Of a stretch of 64,000 nucleotides of DNA, positions 28,101-39,810 are shown piece after piece (positions within the stretch are counted from its first letter, which is position 1; the number at the start of each line of letters is the position of its first letter). The DNA lies in NCBI GenBank assembly GCA_036925085.1, contig JAUPFP010000053.1, forward strand, positions 682,001 through 746,000, given 5' to 3'. Under the pieces are notes generated by a model. That model was not told the origin of the DNA. It worked only from the letters and a program-made list of their open reading frames with translations, and made no database searches. The position numbers and the translations under genes are program-made. The stretch comes from Brachycybe producta. Lineage: Eukaryota > Arthropoda > Diplopoda > Playtdesmida > Andrognathidae.

Positions 28101-28420
28101 TTTAAATTCATCTTCAACTTCAACTTCAAACTCAACTTCAATTTCATCTTCAACTTCAACTTCAACTTCAACTTCAACTTCAAATTAAAATTCAACTTCA
28201 ACTTCAACTTCAATGTCAACTTCAACTTCAACTTCAAATTTAACTTCAACTTCAACTTCGACTTCAACTTCAACTTCAACTTCGACTTCAACTTCAACTT
28301 CAACTTCAACTTCAAATTCAACTTCAACTTCAACTTCAACTTCAACTTCAAATTTAACTTCAACATCAACTTCAACTTCAACTTCAACTTCAAATTCAAC
28401 TTCAAATTCAACTTCAACTT
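25170..28420 (+). repeat. Tandem duplication, two copies offset by 1626 bases
   Basis: Copy 1 is about 25170-26800 and copy 2 about 26800-28420. Every marker is offset by exactly 1626 bases (271 hexamers): TTAAAATTCA at 25281/26907, the TTTGACTTCAAG segments at 25438/27064 and 26194/27820, TTCAAAGTAAAATTC near 25737/27363, and ATGTCAAC near 25771/27397. Both breakpoints lie in AAATTCAACTTC 12-mer runs, which fits unequal exchange between two such runs. Confidence 0.85.
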
Positions 28421-28633
28421 CAACTTCAACTTTAACTTCATCTTCAACTTCATCTTCAACTTCATCTTCAACTTCAACTTCAACTTCAACTTCAAATTCA
28501 ACTTTAACATCACCTTCAACTTCAACTTCAAATTTAACTTCAAATTCAACTTCAAATTCAACTTCTAATTCAACTTCAAATTCGACTTCAACTTCATCTT
28601 CAACTTTAACTTCATCTTCAACTTCAACTTCAA

Positions 28634-29183
28634 CTTAAACTTAAAATTCAACTTTAACATCAACTTCAACTTCAACTTTAATTTCAACTGAAACTTTAAC
28701 TTCAACTTGAACTTCAACTTGAACTTCAACTTGAACTTCAACTTGAACTTGAACTTCAACTTCAATTTCAATTTCAATTTCATCTTCAACTTCAACTTTA
28801 ATTTTAAATTCAATATCAACTTGAACTTGAACTTCAACTTGAACTTAATATTCAACTTCAAGTTCAAATTCAAGTTCAACATCAACTTCAACTTCAACTT
28901 CAACTTCAACTTCAACTTCAACTTCAACTTCAACTTCAACTTTAACTGCAACTTCAACTTCAACTTCAACTTTAATTTCAACTTCAACTTCAACTTTAAC
29001 AGCAACAACAACTTCAACTTCAACTTCAACTTCAACTTCAATTTCAACTTCAACTTTAACTTTAAATGCAACTTCAACTTCAACTTCAACTTCAACTTCA
29101 ACTTCAACTTCAACTTCAACTTCAACTTCAACTTCAACTTCAACTTCAACTTCAAATTTAACTTCAACTTCAACTTCAACTTC
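28634..29183 (+). repeat. G-box 5
   Basis: Same ordered words as the box at 24290, one hexamer shorter overall. The spacing from box 4 is 4344 bases because the 1626-base duplication lies between them. Confidence 0.85.
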
Positions 29184-29185
29184 AA

Positions 29186-31100
29186 CTACAATTTTATATT
29201 CAAGTTCAACTTCAATTTCATTTTCAAGTTCAACTTCAATTTCATATTCAAGTTCAACTTCAATTTCATATTCAAGTTCAACTTCAACTTCGAATTCAAC
29301 TTCAACTTCAACTTTAAATTCAACTTTAAATTCAACTTCAACTTCAACTTCAACTTCAACTTCAAATTCAACTTCAGCTTCAACTTCAACTTCAACTTCA
29401 ACTTCAACATCAACTTCAACTTCAACTTCAAATTCAACTTCAAATTCAACTTTAACATCAACTTCAACTTCAACTTCAAATTCAACTTCAAATTCAACTT
29501 CAAATTCAACTTCAAATTCAACTTCAAATTCAACTTCAAATTCAACTTCAAATTCAACTTCAAATTCAACTTCAAATTCAACTTCAACTTCATCTTCAAC
29601 TTCAACTTCAACTTTAACTTCATCTTCAACTTCAACTTCAACTTCAACTTAAAATTCAACTTCAACATCATCTTCAACTTCAACTTTAATTTCAACTTAA
29701 ACTTTAACTTCAACTTTAACTTTAACTTCAACTTTAACTTCAAATTCAACTTCAACTTCAAATTCAACTTTAACTTCAATTTCAACTTTAACTTCAATTT
29801 CAACTTTGACTTCAAGTTCAACTTCAACTTCAACTTCAACTTCAACTTCAAAGTCAACTTCAACTTCAAATTTAACTTCAACTTCGACTTCAACTTCAAC
29901 TTCAAATTCAACTTCAAATTCAACTTCAACTTCAACTTCAAATTTAACTTCAACATCAACTTCAACTTCAACTTCAAATTCAACTTCAACTTCAAATTCA
30001 ACTTCAACTTCAACTTCAACTTCAACTTCAACTTTAAGTTCATCTTCAACTTCAACTTCAAACTCAACTTCAATTTCATCTTCAACTTCAACTTCAACTT
30101 CAACTTCAACTTCAAAGTAAAATTCAACTTCAACTTCAACTTCAATGTCAACTTCAACTTCAACTTCAAATTTAACTTCAACTTCAACTTCGACTTCAAC
30201 TTCGACTTCAACTTCAAATTCAACTTCAACTTCAACTTCAACTTCAAATTCAACTTCAACATCAACTTCAACTTCAATGTCAACTTCAACTTCAACTTCA
30301 AATTTAAATTCAACTTCAACTTCGACTTCAACTTCAACTTCAACTTTAACTTCAAATTCAACTTCAAATTCAAATTCAACTTCAACTTCAACTTCAACTT
30401 CAACTTCAACAACAATTTCATATTCAAGTTCAACTTCAGTTTCATATTCAAGTTCAAATTCTACTTCAACTTCATCTTCAACTTCAACTTCAACTTTAAC
30501 TTCATCTTCAACTTCAACTTCAACTTCAAATTCAACTTCAAATTCAACTTCAAATTCAACTTCAAATTCAACTTCAAATTCAACTTCAAATTCAACTTCA
30601 AATTCAACTTCAACTTCATCTTCAACTTCAACTTCAAATTTAACTTCATCTTCAACTTCAACGACAACTTCAAATTAAAATTCAACTTTAACTTCAACTT
30701 CAATTTCAAATTTAACTTCAACTTCAACTTCGACTTCAAATTCAACTTCAAATTCAACTTCAACTTCATCTTCAACTTCAACTTCAACTTTAACTTCATC
30801 TTCAACTTCAACTTCAACTTCAACTTAAAATTTAACTTCAACTTCAACTTCAACTTCAACTTTAATTTCAACTTAAACTTTAACTTCAACTTTAACTTTA
30901 ACTTCAACTTTAACTTCAAATTCAACTTCAACTTCAAATTCAACTTAAACTTCAATTTCAACTTTAACTTCAATTTCAACTTTGACTTCAAGTTCAACTT
31001 CGACTTCAACTTCAACTTCAACTTCAACTTCAACTTCAAATTCAACTTCAACATCAACTTCAACTTCAACTTCAAATTCAACTTCAAATTCAACTTCAAC
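29186..31100 (+). repeat. Heterogeneous HOR segment related to 24.9-26.9 kb
   Basis: Starts with the four-copy TCATATTCAAG block and GAATTC (29292). It then repeats the order seen at 25.0-26.0 kb: the TTTGACTTCAAG segment at 29806 matches 27064 at an offset of 2742. After about 30400 it switches to words typical of the right half of the window (AACAACAATTTC at about 30411, CAGTTTCATATTC near 30437). It is the leftmost appearance of that right-hand combination apart from the single early copy near 4508. Confidence 0.65.
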
Positions 31101-32690
31101 TTCAACTTCAACTTCAACTTCAACTACAATTTCATATTCAAGTTCAACTTCAGTTTCATATTCAAGTTCATCTTCAATTTCATATTCAAGTTCAACTTCA
31201 ACTTCAAATTCAACTTCAACTTCAACTTTAAATTCAACTTTAAATTCAACTTCAACTTCAACTTCAACTTCAGCTTCAACTTCAACTTCAACTTCAACTT
31301 CAAACTCAACTTCAACTTCATCTTCAACTTCAACTTCAACTTCAACTTCAACTTCAACTTAAAATTCAACATCAACTTCAACTTCAATGTCAACTTCAAC
31401 TTCAAATTTAACTTCAACTTCAACTTCGACTTCTACTTCAACTTCAACTTCAACTTCAAATTCAACTTCAACTTCAACTTCAACTTCAACTTCAAATTCA
31501 ACTTCAACATCAACTTCAGCTTCAATGTCAACTTCAACTTCAACTTCAAATTTAACTTCAACTTCAACTTCGACTTCAAATTCAACTTCAACTTCAACTT
31601 CAACTTCAAATTCAACTTCAACATCAACTTCAAATTCAACTTCAAATTCAACTTCAAATTCAACTTCAAATTCAACTTCAAATTCAACTTCAACTTCATC
31701 TTCAACTTCAACTTCAACTTTAACTTCATCTTCAACTTGAACTTCAACTTCAAATTAAAATTCAACTTTAACTTCAACTTCAACTTTAACTTTAATTTCA
31801 ACTTAAACTTTAACTTCAACTTTAACTTCAACTTCAACTTTAACTTCAAATTCAACTTCAAATTCAAATTCAACTTCAACTTCAACTTCAACTACAATTT
31901 CATATTCAAGTTCAACTTCAGTTTCATATTCAAGTTCAAATTCAACTTCAACTTCATCTTCAACTTCAACTTCAACTTTAACTTCATCTTCAACTTTAAC
32001 TTCAACTTCAACTTCAAATTTAACTTCAACTTCAACTTCAACTTCATCTTCAACTTCAACTACAATTTCATATTCAAGTTCAACTTCAGTTTCATATTCA
32101 AGTTCAAATTCAACTTCAACTTCATCTTCAACTTCAACTTCAAATTCAACTTCAGCTTCAACTTCAACTTCAACTTCAACTTCAACTTTAACTTCATCTT
32201 CAACTTCAACTTCAAACTCAACTTCAATTTCATCTTCAACTTCAACTTCAACTTCAACTTCAACTTCAAATTAAAATTCAACTTCAACTTCAATGTCAAC
32301 TTCAACTTCAACTTAAAATTCAACATCAACTTCAACTTCAATGTCAACTTCAACTTCAAATTTAACTTCAACTTCAACTTCGACTTCTACTTCAACTTCA
32401 ACTTCAACTTCAAATTCAACTTCAACTTCAACTTCAACTTCAACTTCAAATTCAACTTCAACATCAACTTCAGCTTCAATGTCAACTTCAACTTCAACTT
32501 CAAATTTAACTTCAACTTCAACTTCGACTTCAACTTCAACTTCAACTTCAACTTCAAATTCAACTTCAACATCAACTTCAAATTCAACTTCAAATTCAAC
32601 TTCAAATTCAACTTCAAATTCAACTTCAAATTCAACTTCAACTTCATCTTCAACTTCAACTTCAACTTCAACTTAAAATTCAACTTCAAC
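31100..32690 (+). repeat. Tandem duplication offset by 954 bases
   Basis: The GCTTCAATGTC marker at about 31517 and 32471, and the ATGTCAAC segments at 31387 and 32341, share a 954-base offset (159 hexamers). TTCGACTTCTACTTC words occur in both. The same marker pair recurs near 43044, 47724, 59056 and 62430, so this 954-base segment looks like a source, or a relative, of the right-hand HORs. Confidence 0.7.
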
Positions 32691-34868
32691 TTCATCTTCA
32701 ACTTCAACTTTAATTTCAACTTAAACTTTAACTTCAACTTTAACTTTAACTTCAACTTTAACTTCAAATTCAACTTCAACTTCAAATTCAACTTTAACTT
32801 CAATTTCAACTTTAACTTCAATTTCAACTTTGACTTCAAGTTCAACATCGACTTCAACTTCAACTTCAACTTCAACTTCATTTTCAACTTCAACTTCAAC
32901 TTTAACTTCATCTTCAACTTCAACTTCAACTTCAACTTAAAATTCAACTTCAACTTCATCTTCAATTTCCACTTTAATTTCAACTTAAAGTTTAACTTCA
33001 ACTTTAACTTTAACTTCAACTTTAACTTCAAATTCAACTTCAACTTCAAATTCAACTTTAACTTCAATTTCAACTTTAACTTCAATTTCAACTTTGACTT
33101 CAAGTTCAACTTCGACTTCAACTTCAACTTCAACTTCAAAGTCAACTTCAACTTCAAATTTAACTTCAACTTCGACTTCAACTTCAACTTCAACTTCAAC
33201 TTCAAATTCTACTTCAACTTCAACTTCAACTTCAACTTCAAATTTAACTTCAACATCAACTTCAACTTCAACTTCAACTTCAAATTCAACTTCAAATTCA
33301 ACTTCAACTTCAACTTTAACTTCATCTTCAACTTCATCTTCAACTTCATCTTCAACTTCATCTTCAACTTCAACTTCAACTTCAACTTCAAATTCAACTT
33401 TAACATCGCCTTCAACTTCAACTTCAAATTCAACTTCAAATTCAACTTCAAATTCAACTTCAAATTCAACTTCAAATTCAACTTCAAATTCAACTTCAAT
33501 GTCAACATCAACTTCAACTTCAACGTAAAATTCAACTTCAACTTCAACTTCAACTTCAACTTTAACTTCATTTTCAACTTCAACTTCAACTTCAAATTAA
33601 AATTCAACTTCATCTTCAACTTCAACTTCAACTTTAACTTCATCTTCAACTTCAACTTCAACTTCAAATTAAAATTCAACTTTAACTTCAACTTCAACTT
33701 CAACTTTATTTTCAACTTAAACTTTAACTTCAACTTTAACTTCAACTTCAACTTTAACTTCAAATTCAACTTCAACTTCAAATTCAACTTCAACTTCAAC
33801 TTCAACTTCAACTTCAACTACAATTTCATATTCAAGTTCAACTTCAGTTTCATATGCAAGTTCAAATTCAACTTCAACTTCATCTTCAACTTCAACTTCA
33901 ACTTTAACTTTATCTTCAACTTCAACTTCAACTTCAAATTCAACTTCAAATTCAACTTCAAATTCAACTTCAACTTCATCTTCAACTTCAACTTCAACTT
34001 TAACTTCATCTTCAACTTCAACTTCAACTTCAAATTAAAATTCAACTTTAACTTCAACTTCAACTTGAAATTTAACTTCAACATCAACTTCGACTTCAAC
34101 TTCAACTTCAACTTCAACTTCAAATTCAACTTCAACTTCAAATTCAACTTCAACATCAACTTCAACTTCAACTTCAAATTCAACTTCAAATTCAACTTCA
34201 AATTCAACTTCAAATTCAACTTCAAATTCAACTTCAACTTCATCTTTAACTTCAACTTCAACTTTAACTTCATCTTCAACTTCAACTTCAACTTCAACTT
34301 AAAATTCAACTTCAACTTCATCTTCAACTTCAACTGTAATTTCAACTTAAACTTTAACTTCAACTTTAACTTTAACTTCAACTTTAACTTCAAATTCAAC
34401 TTCAACTTCAAATTCAACTTTAACTTCAATTTCAACTTTAACTTCAATTTCAACTTTGACTTCAAGTTTAACTTCGACTTCAACTTCAACTTCAACTTCA
34501 AAGTCAACTTCAACTTCAAATTTAACTTCAACTTCGACTTCAACTTCAACTTCAAATTCAACTTCAACTTCAACTTCAACTTCAACTTCAAATTTAACTT
34601 CAACATCAACTTCAACTTCAACTTCAAATTCAACTTCAACTTCAACTTCAACTTTAACTTCATCTTCAACTTCATCTTCAACTTCATCTTCAACTTCATC
34701 TTCAACTTCAACTTCAACTTCAACTTCAAATTCAACTTTAACATCACCTTCAACTTCAACTTCAAATTTAACTTCAAATTCAACTTCAAATTCAACTTCT
34801 AATTCAACTTCAAATTCGACTTCAACTTCATCTTCAACTTTAACTTCATCTTCAACTTCAACTTCAAC
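32690..34868 (+). repeat. HOR segment related to both the G-box units and the 17-kb unit
   Basis: Contains two TTTGACTTCAAG segments (near 32829 and 33094), a TCATCTTCAACTTCATC triplet run near 33324-33362 followed by AACATCGCC (AACATCACC elsewhere), a TCATATGCAAG block near 33850 as at 17.25 kb, and a second TCATCTTCAACTTCATC run near 34664-34702. It ends with TTCTAATTC near 34796, the usual lead-in to a G-box. The order is mixed relative to neighbours, so I treat it as a rearranged unit. Confidence 0.6.
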
Positions 34869-37303
34869 TTAAACTTAAAATTCAACTTTAACATCAACTT
34901 CAACTTCAACTTTAATTTCAACTGAAACTTTAACTTCAACTTGAACTTCAACTTGAACTTCAACTTGAACTTCAACTTGAACTTCAACTTCAACTTCAAT
35001 TTCAATTTCAATTTCATCTTCAACTTCAACTTTAACTTTATCTTCAACTTCAACTTCAACTTCAAATTCAACTTCAAATTCAACTTCAAATTCAACTTCA
35101 AATTCAACTTCAACTTCATCTTCAACTTCAACTTCAACTTTAACTTCATATTCAACTTCAACTTCAACTTCAAATTAAAATTCAACTTTAACTTCAACTT
35201 CAACTTGAAATTTAACTTCAACATCAACTTCGACTTCAACTTCAACTTCAACTTCAAGTTCAACTTCAACTTCAACTTCAATTTCAACTTCAAATTTAAC
35301 TTCAACTTCAACTTCAACTTCAACTACAATTTTATATTCAAGTTCAACTTCAATTTCATTTTCAAGTTCAACTTCAATTTCATATTCAAGTTCAACTTCA
35401 ATTTCATATTCAAGTTCAACTTCAACTTCGAATTCAACTTCAACTTCAACTTTAAATTCAACTTTAAATTCAACTTCAACTTCAACTTCAACTTCAACTT
35501 CAAATTCAACTTCAGCTTCAACTTCAACTTCAACTTCAACTTCAACATCAACTTCAACTTCAACTTCAAATTCAACTTCAAATTCAACTTTAACATCAAC
35601 TTCAACTTCAACTTCAAATTCAACTTCAAATTCAACTTCAAATTCAACTTCAAATTCAACTTCAAATTCAACTTCAAATTCAACTTCAAATTCAACTTCA
35701 AATTCAACTTCAACTTCATCTTCAACTTCAACTTCAACTTTAACTTCATCTTCAACTTCAACTTCAACTTCAACTTAAAATTCAACTTCAACTTCATCTT
35801 CAACTTTAATTTCAACTTAAACTTTAACTTCAACTTTAACTTTAACTTCAACTTTAACTTCAAATTCAACTTCAACTTCAAATTCAACTTTAACTTCAAT
35901 TTCAACTTTAACTTCAATTTCAACTTTGACTTCAAGTTCAACTTCGACTTCAACTTCAACTTCAACTTCAAAGTCAACTTCAACTTCAAATTTAACTTCA
36001 ACTTCGACTTCAACTTCAACTTCAACTTCAACTTCAAATTCAACTTCAACTTCAACTTCAAATTCAACTTCAACTTCAACTTCAACTTCAAATTTAACTT
36101 CAACATCAACTTCAACTTCAACTTCAAATTCAACTTCAACTTCAAATTCAACTTCAACTTCAACTTCAACTTCAACTTCAACTTTAACTTCATCTTCAAC
36201 TTCAACTTCAAACTCAACTTCAATTTCATCTTCAACTTCAACTTCAACTTCAACTTCAACTTCAAATTAAAATTCAACTTCAACTTCAACTTCAATGTCA
36301 ACTTCAACTTCAACTTCAAATTTAACTTCAACTTCAACTTCGACTTCAACTTCAACTTCAACTTCAAATTCAACTTCAACTTCAACTTCAACTTCAACTT
36401 CAAATTCAACTTCAACATCAACTTCAACTTCAATGTCAACTTCAACTTCAACTTCAAATTTAAATTCAACTTCAACTTCGACTTCAAATTCAACTTCAAC
36501 TTCAACTTCAACTTCAAATTCAACTTCATCTTCAACTTCAACTTCAACTTTAACTTCATCTTCAACTTCAACTTCAACTTCAAATTAAAATTCAACTTTA
36601 ACTTCAACTTTAATTTCAACTTAAACTTTAACTTCAACTTTAACTTCAACTTCAACTTTAACTTCAAATTCAACTTCAAATTCAAATTCAACTTCAACTT
36701 CAACTTCAACTTCAACTTCAACTTTAACTTCATCTTCAACTTCAACTTCAACTTCAAATTCAACTTCAAATTCAACTTCAAATTCAACTTCAACTTCAAA
36801 TTCAACTTCAACTTCAACTTCAACTTCAACTTCAACTACAATTTCATATTCAAGTTCAACTTCAGTTTCATATTCAAGTTCAAATTCAACTTCAACTTCA
36901 TCTTCAACTTCAACTTCAACTTTAACTTCATCTTCAACTTCAACTTCAACTTCAAATTCAACTTCAAATTCAACTTCAAATTCAACTTCAAATTCAACTT
37001 CAAATTCAACTTCAACTTCATCTTCAACTTCAACTTCAACTTTAACTTCATCTTCAACTTCAACTTCAACTTCAAATTAAAATTCAACTTTAACTTCAAC
37101 TTCAACTTCATCTTCAACTTCATCTTCAACTTCATCTTCAACTTCAACTTCAACTTCAACTTCAAATTCAACTTTAACATCACCTTCAACTTCAACTTCA
37201 AATTTAACTTCAAATTCAACTTCAAATTCAACTTCTAATTCAACTTCAAATTCGACTTCAACTTCATCTTCAACTTTAACTTCATCTTCAACTTCAACTT
37301 CAA
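34868..37303 (+). repeat. About 2.4-kb HOR unit 1, with truncated G-box 6
   Basis: The G-box opens normally at 34868, but after about 35030 its middle is replaced by ordinary variants, rejoining the standard end near 35293. The rest follows the order of the next two units: GAATTC at 35430, the TTTGACTTCAAG segment at 35926, ATGTCAAC at 36295, the TCATATTCAAG block at 36838 and TTCTAATTC near 37232. Offsets to unit 2 are about 2675-2711. Confidence 0.75.
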
Positions 37304-39810
37304 CTTAAACTTAAAATTCAACTTTAACATCAACTTCAACTTCAACTTTAATTTCAACTGAAACTTTAACTTCAACTTGATCTTCAACTTGAACTTCAAC
37401 TTGAACTTCAACTTGAACTTCAACTTCAACTTCAATTTAATTTCAATTTCATCTTCAACTTCAACTTTAATTTTAAATTCAATATCAACTTGAACTTGAA
37501 CTTCAACTTGAACTTAATATTCAACTTCAAGTTCAAATTCAAGTTCAACATCAACTTCAACTTCAACTTCAACTTCAACTTCAACTTCAACTTCAACTTC
37601 AACTTCAACTTCAACTTTAACTGCAACTTCAACTTCAACTTCAACTTTAATTTCAACTTCAACTTCAACTTCAACTTTAACTGCAACTTCAACTTCAACT
37701 TTAACTTCATCTTCAACTTCAACTTCAACTTAAACTTAAAATTCAACTTTAACATCAACTTCAACTTCAACTTTAATTTCAACTGAAACTTTAACTTCAA
37801 CTTGAACTTCAACTTGAACTTCAACTTGAACTTCAACTTGAACTTCAACTTGAACTTCAACTTCAACTTCAATTTCAATTTCAATTTCATCTTCAACTTC
37901 AACTTTAATTTTAAATTCAATATCAACTTGAACTTGAACTTCAACTTGAACTTAATATTCAACTTCAAGTTCAACTTCAACTTCAACTTCAACTTCAACT
38001 TCAAATTTAACTTCAACTTCAACTTCAACTTCAACTACAATTTTATATTCAAGTTCAACTTCAATTTCATTTTCAAGTTCAACTTCAATTTCATATTCAA
38101 GTTCAACTTCAATTTCATATTCAAGTTCAACTTCAACTTCGAATTCAACTTCAACTTCAACTTTAAATTCAACTTTAAATTCAACTTCAACTTCAACTTC
38201 AACTTCAACTTCAAATTCAACTTCAGCTTCAACTTCAACTTCAACTTCAACTTCAACATCAACTTCAACTTCAACTTCAAATTCAACTTCAAATTCAACT
38301 TTAACATCAACTTCAACTTCAACTTCAAATTCAACTTCAAATTCAACTTCAAATTCAACTTCAAATTCAACTTCAAATTCAACTTCAAATTCAACTTCAA
38401 ATTCAACTTCAACTTCATCTTCAACTTCAACTTCAACTTTAACTTCATCTTCAACTTCAACTTCAACTTCAACTTAAAATTCAACTTCAACTTCATCTTC
38501 AACTTCAACTTTAATTTCAACATAAACTTTAACTTCAACTTTAACTTTAACTTCAACTTTAACTTCAAATTCAACTTCAACTTCAAATTCAACTTTAACT
38601 TCAATTTCAACTTTAACTTCAATTTCAACTTTGACTTCAAGTTCAACTTCGACTTCAACTTCAACTTCAACTTCAAAGTCAACTTCAACTTCAAATTTAA
38701 CTTCAACTTCGACTTCAACTTCAACTTCAACTTCAAATTCAACTTCAACTTCAACTTCAACTTCAAATTTAACTTCAACATCAACTTCAACTTCAACTTC
38801 AAATTCAACTTCAACTTCAAATTCAACTTCAACTTCAACTTCAACTTCAACTTCAACTTTAACTTCATCTTCAACTTCAACTTCAAACTCAACTTCAATT
38901 TCATCTTCAACTTCAACTTCAACTTCAACTTCAACTTCAAATTAAAATTCAACTTCAACTTCAACTTCAATGTCAACTTCAACTTCAACTTCAAATTTAA
39001 CTTCAACTTCAACTTCGACTTCAACTTCAACTTCAAATTCAACTCCAACTTCAACTTCAACTTCAACTTCAAATTCAACTTCAACATCAACTTCAACTTC
39101 AATGTCAACTTCAACTTCAACTTCAAATTTAAATTCAACTTCAACTTCGACTTCAACTTCAACTTCAACTTCAACTTCAACTTCAAATTCAACTTCATCT
39201 TCAACTTCAACTTCAACTTTAACTTCATCTTCAACTTCAACTTCAACTTCAAATTAAAATTCAACTTTAACTTCAACTTCAACTTCAACTTTAATTTCAA
39301 CTTCAAATTCAAATTCAACTTCAACTTCAACTTCAACTTCAACTTCAACTACAATTTCATATTCAAGTTCAACTTCAGTTTCATATTCAAGTTCAAATTC
39401 AACTTCAACTTCATCTTCAACTTCAACTTCAACTTTAACTTCATCTTCAACTTCAACTTCAACTTCAAATTCAACTTCAAATTCAACTTCAAATTCAACT
39501 TCAAATTCAACTTCAAATTCAACTTCAACTTCATCTTCAACTTCAACTTCAACTTTAACTTCATCTTCAACTTCAACTTCAACTTCAAATTAAAATTCAA
39601 CTTTAACTTCAACTTCAACTTCATCTTCAACTTCATCTTCAACTTCATCTTCAACTTCAACTTCAACTTCAACTTCAAATTCAACTTTAACATCACCTTC
39701 AACTTCAACTTCAAATTTAACTTCAAATTCAACTTCAAATTCAACTTCTAATTCAACTTCAAATTCGACTTCAACTTTATCTTCAACTTTAACTTCATCT
39801 TCAACTTCAA
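37304..39810 (+). repeat. 2508-base HOR unit 2, with doubled G-boxes 7 and 8
   Basis: Two partial G-boxes lie head to tail: box 7 at 37304 and box 8 at 37729, 425 bases apart (426 less a one-base register break near 37437). Box 7 stops after AACTGCAAC and box 8 lacks the pure AACTTC tail, so together they look like one local duplication with deletions. The unit then gives GAATTC at 38141, a TTTGACTTCAAG segment at 38631 and TTCTAATTC near 39745. Confidence 0.8.
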
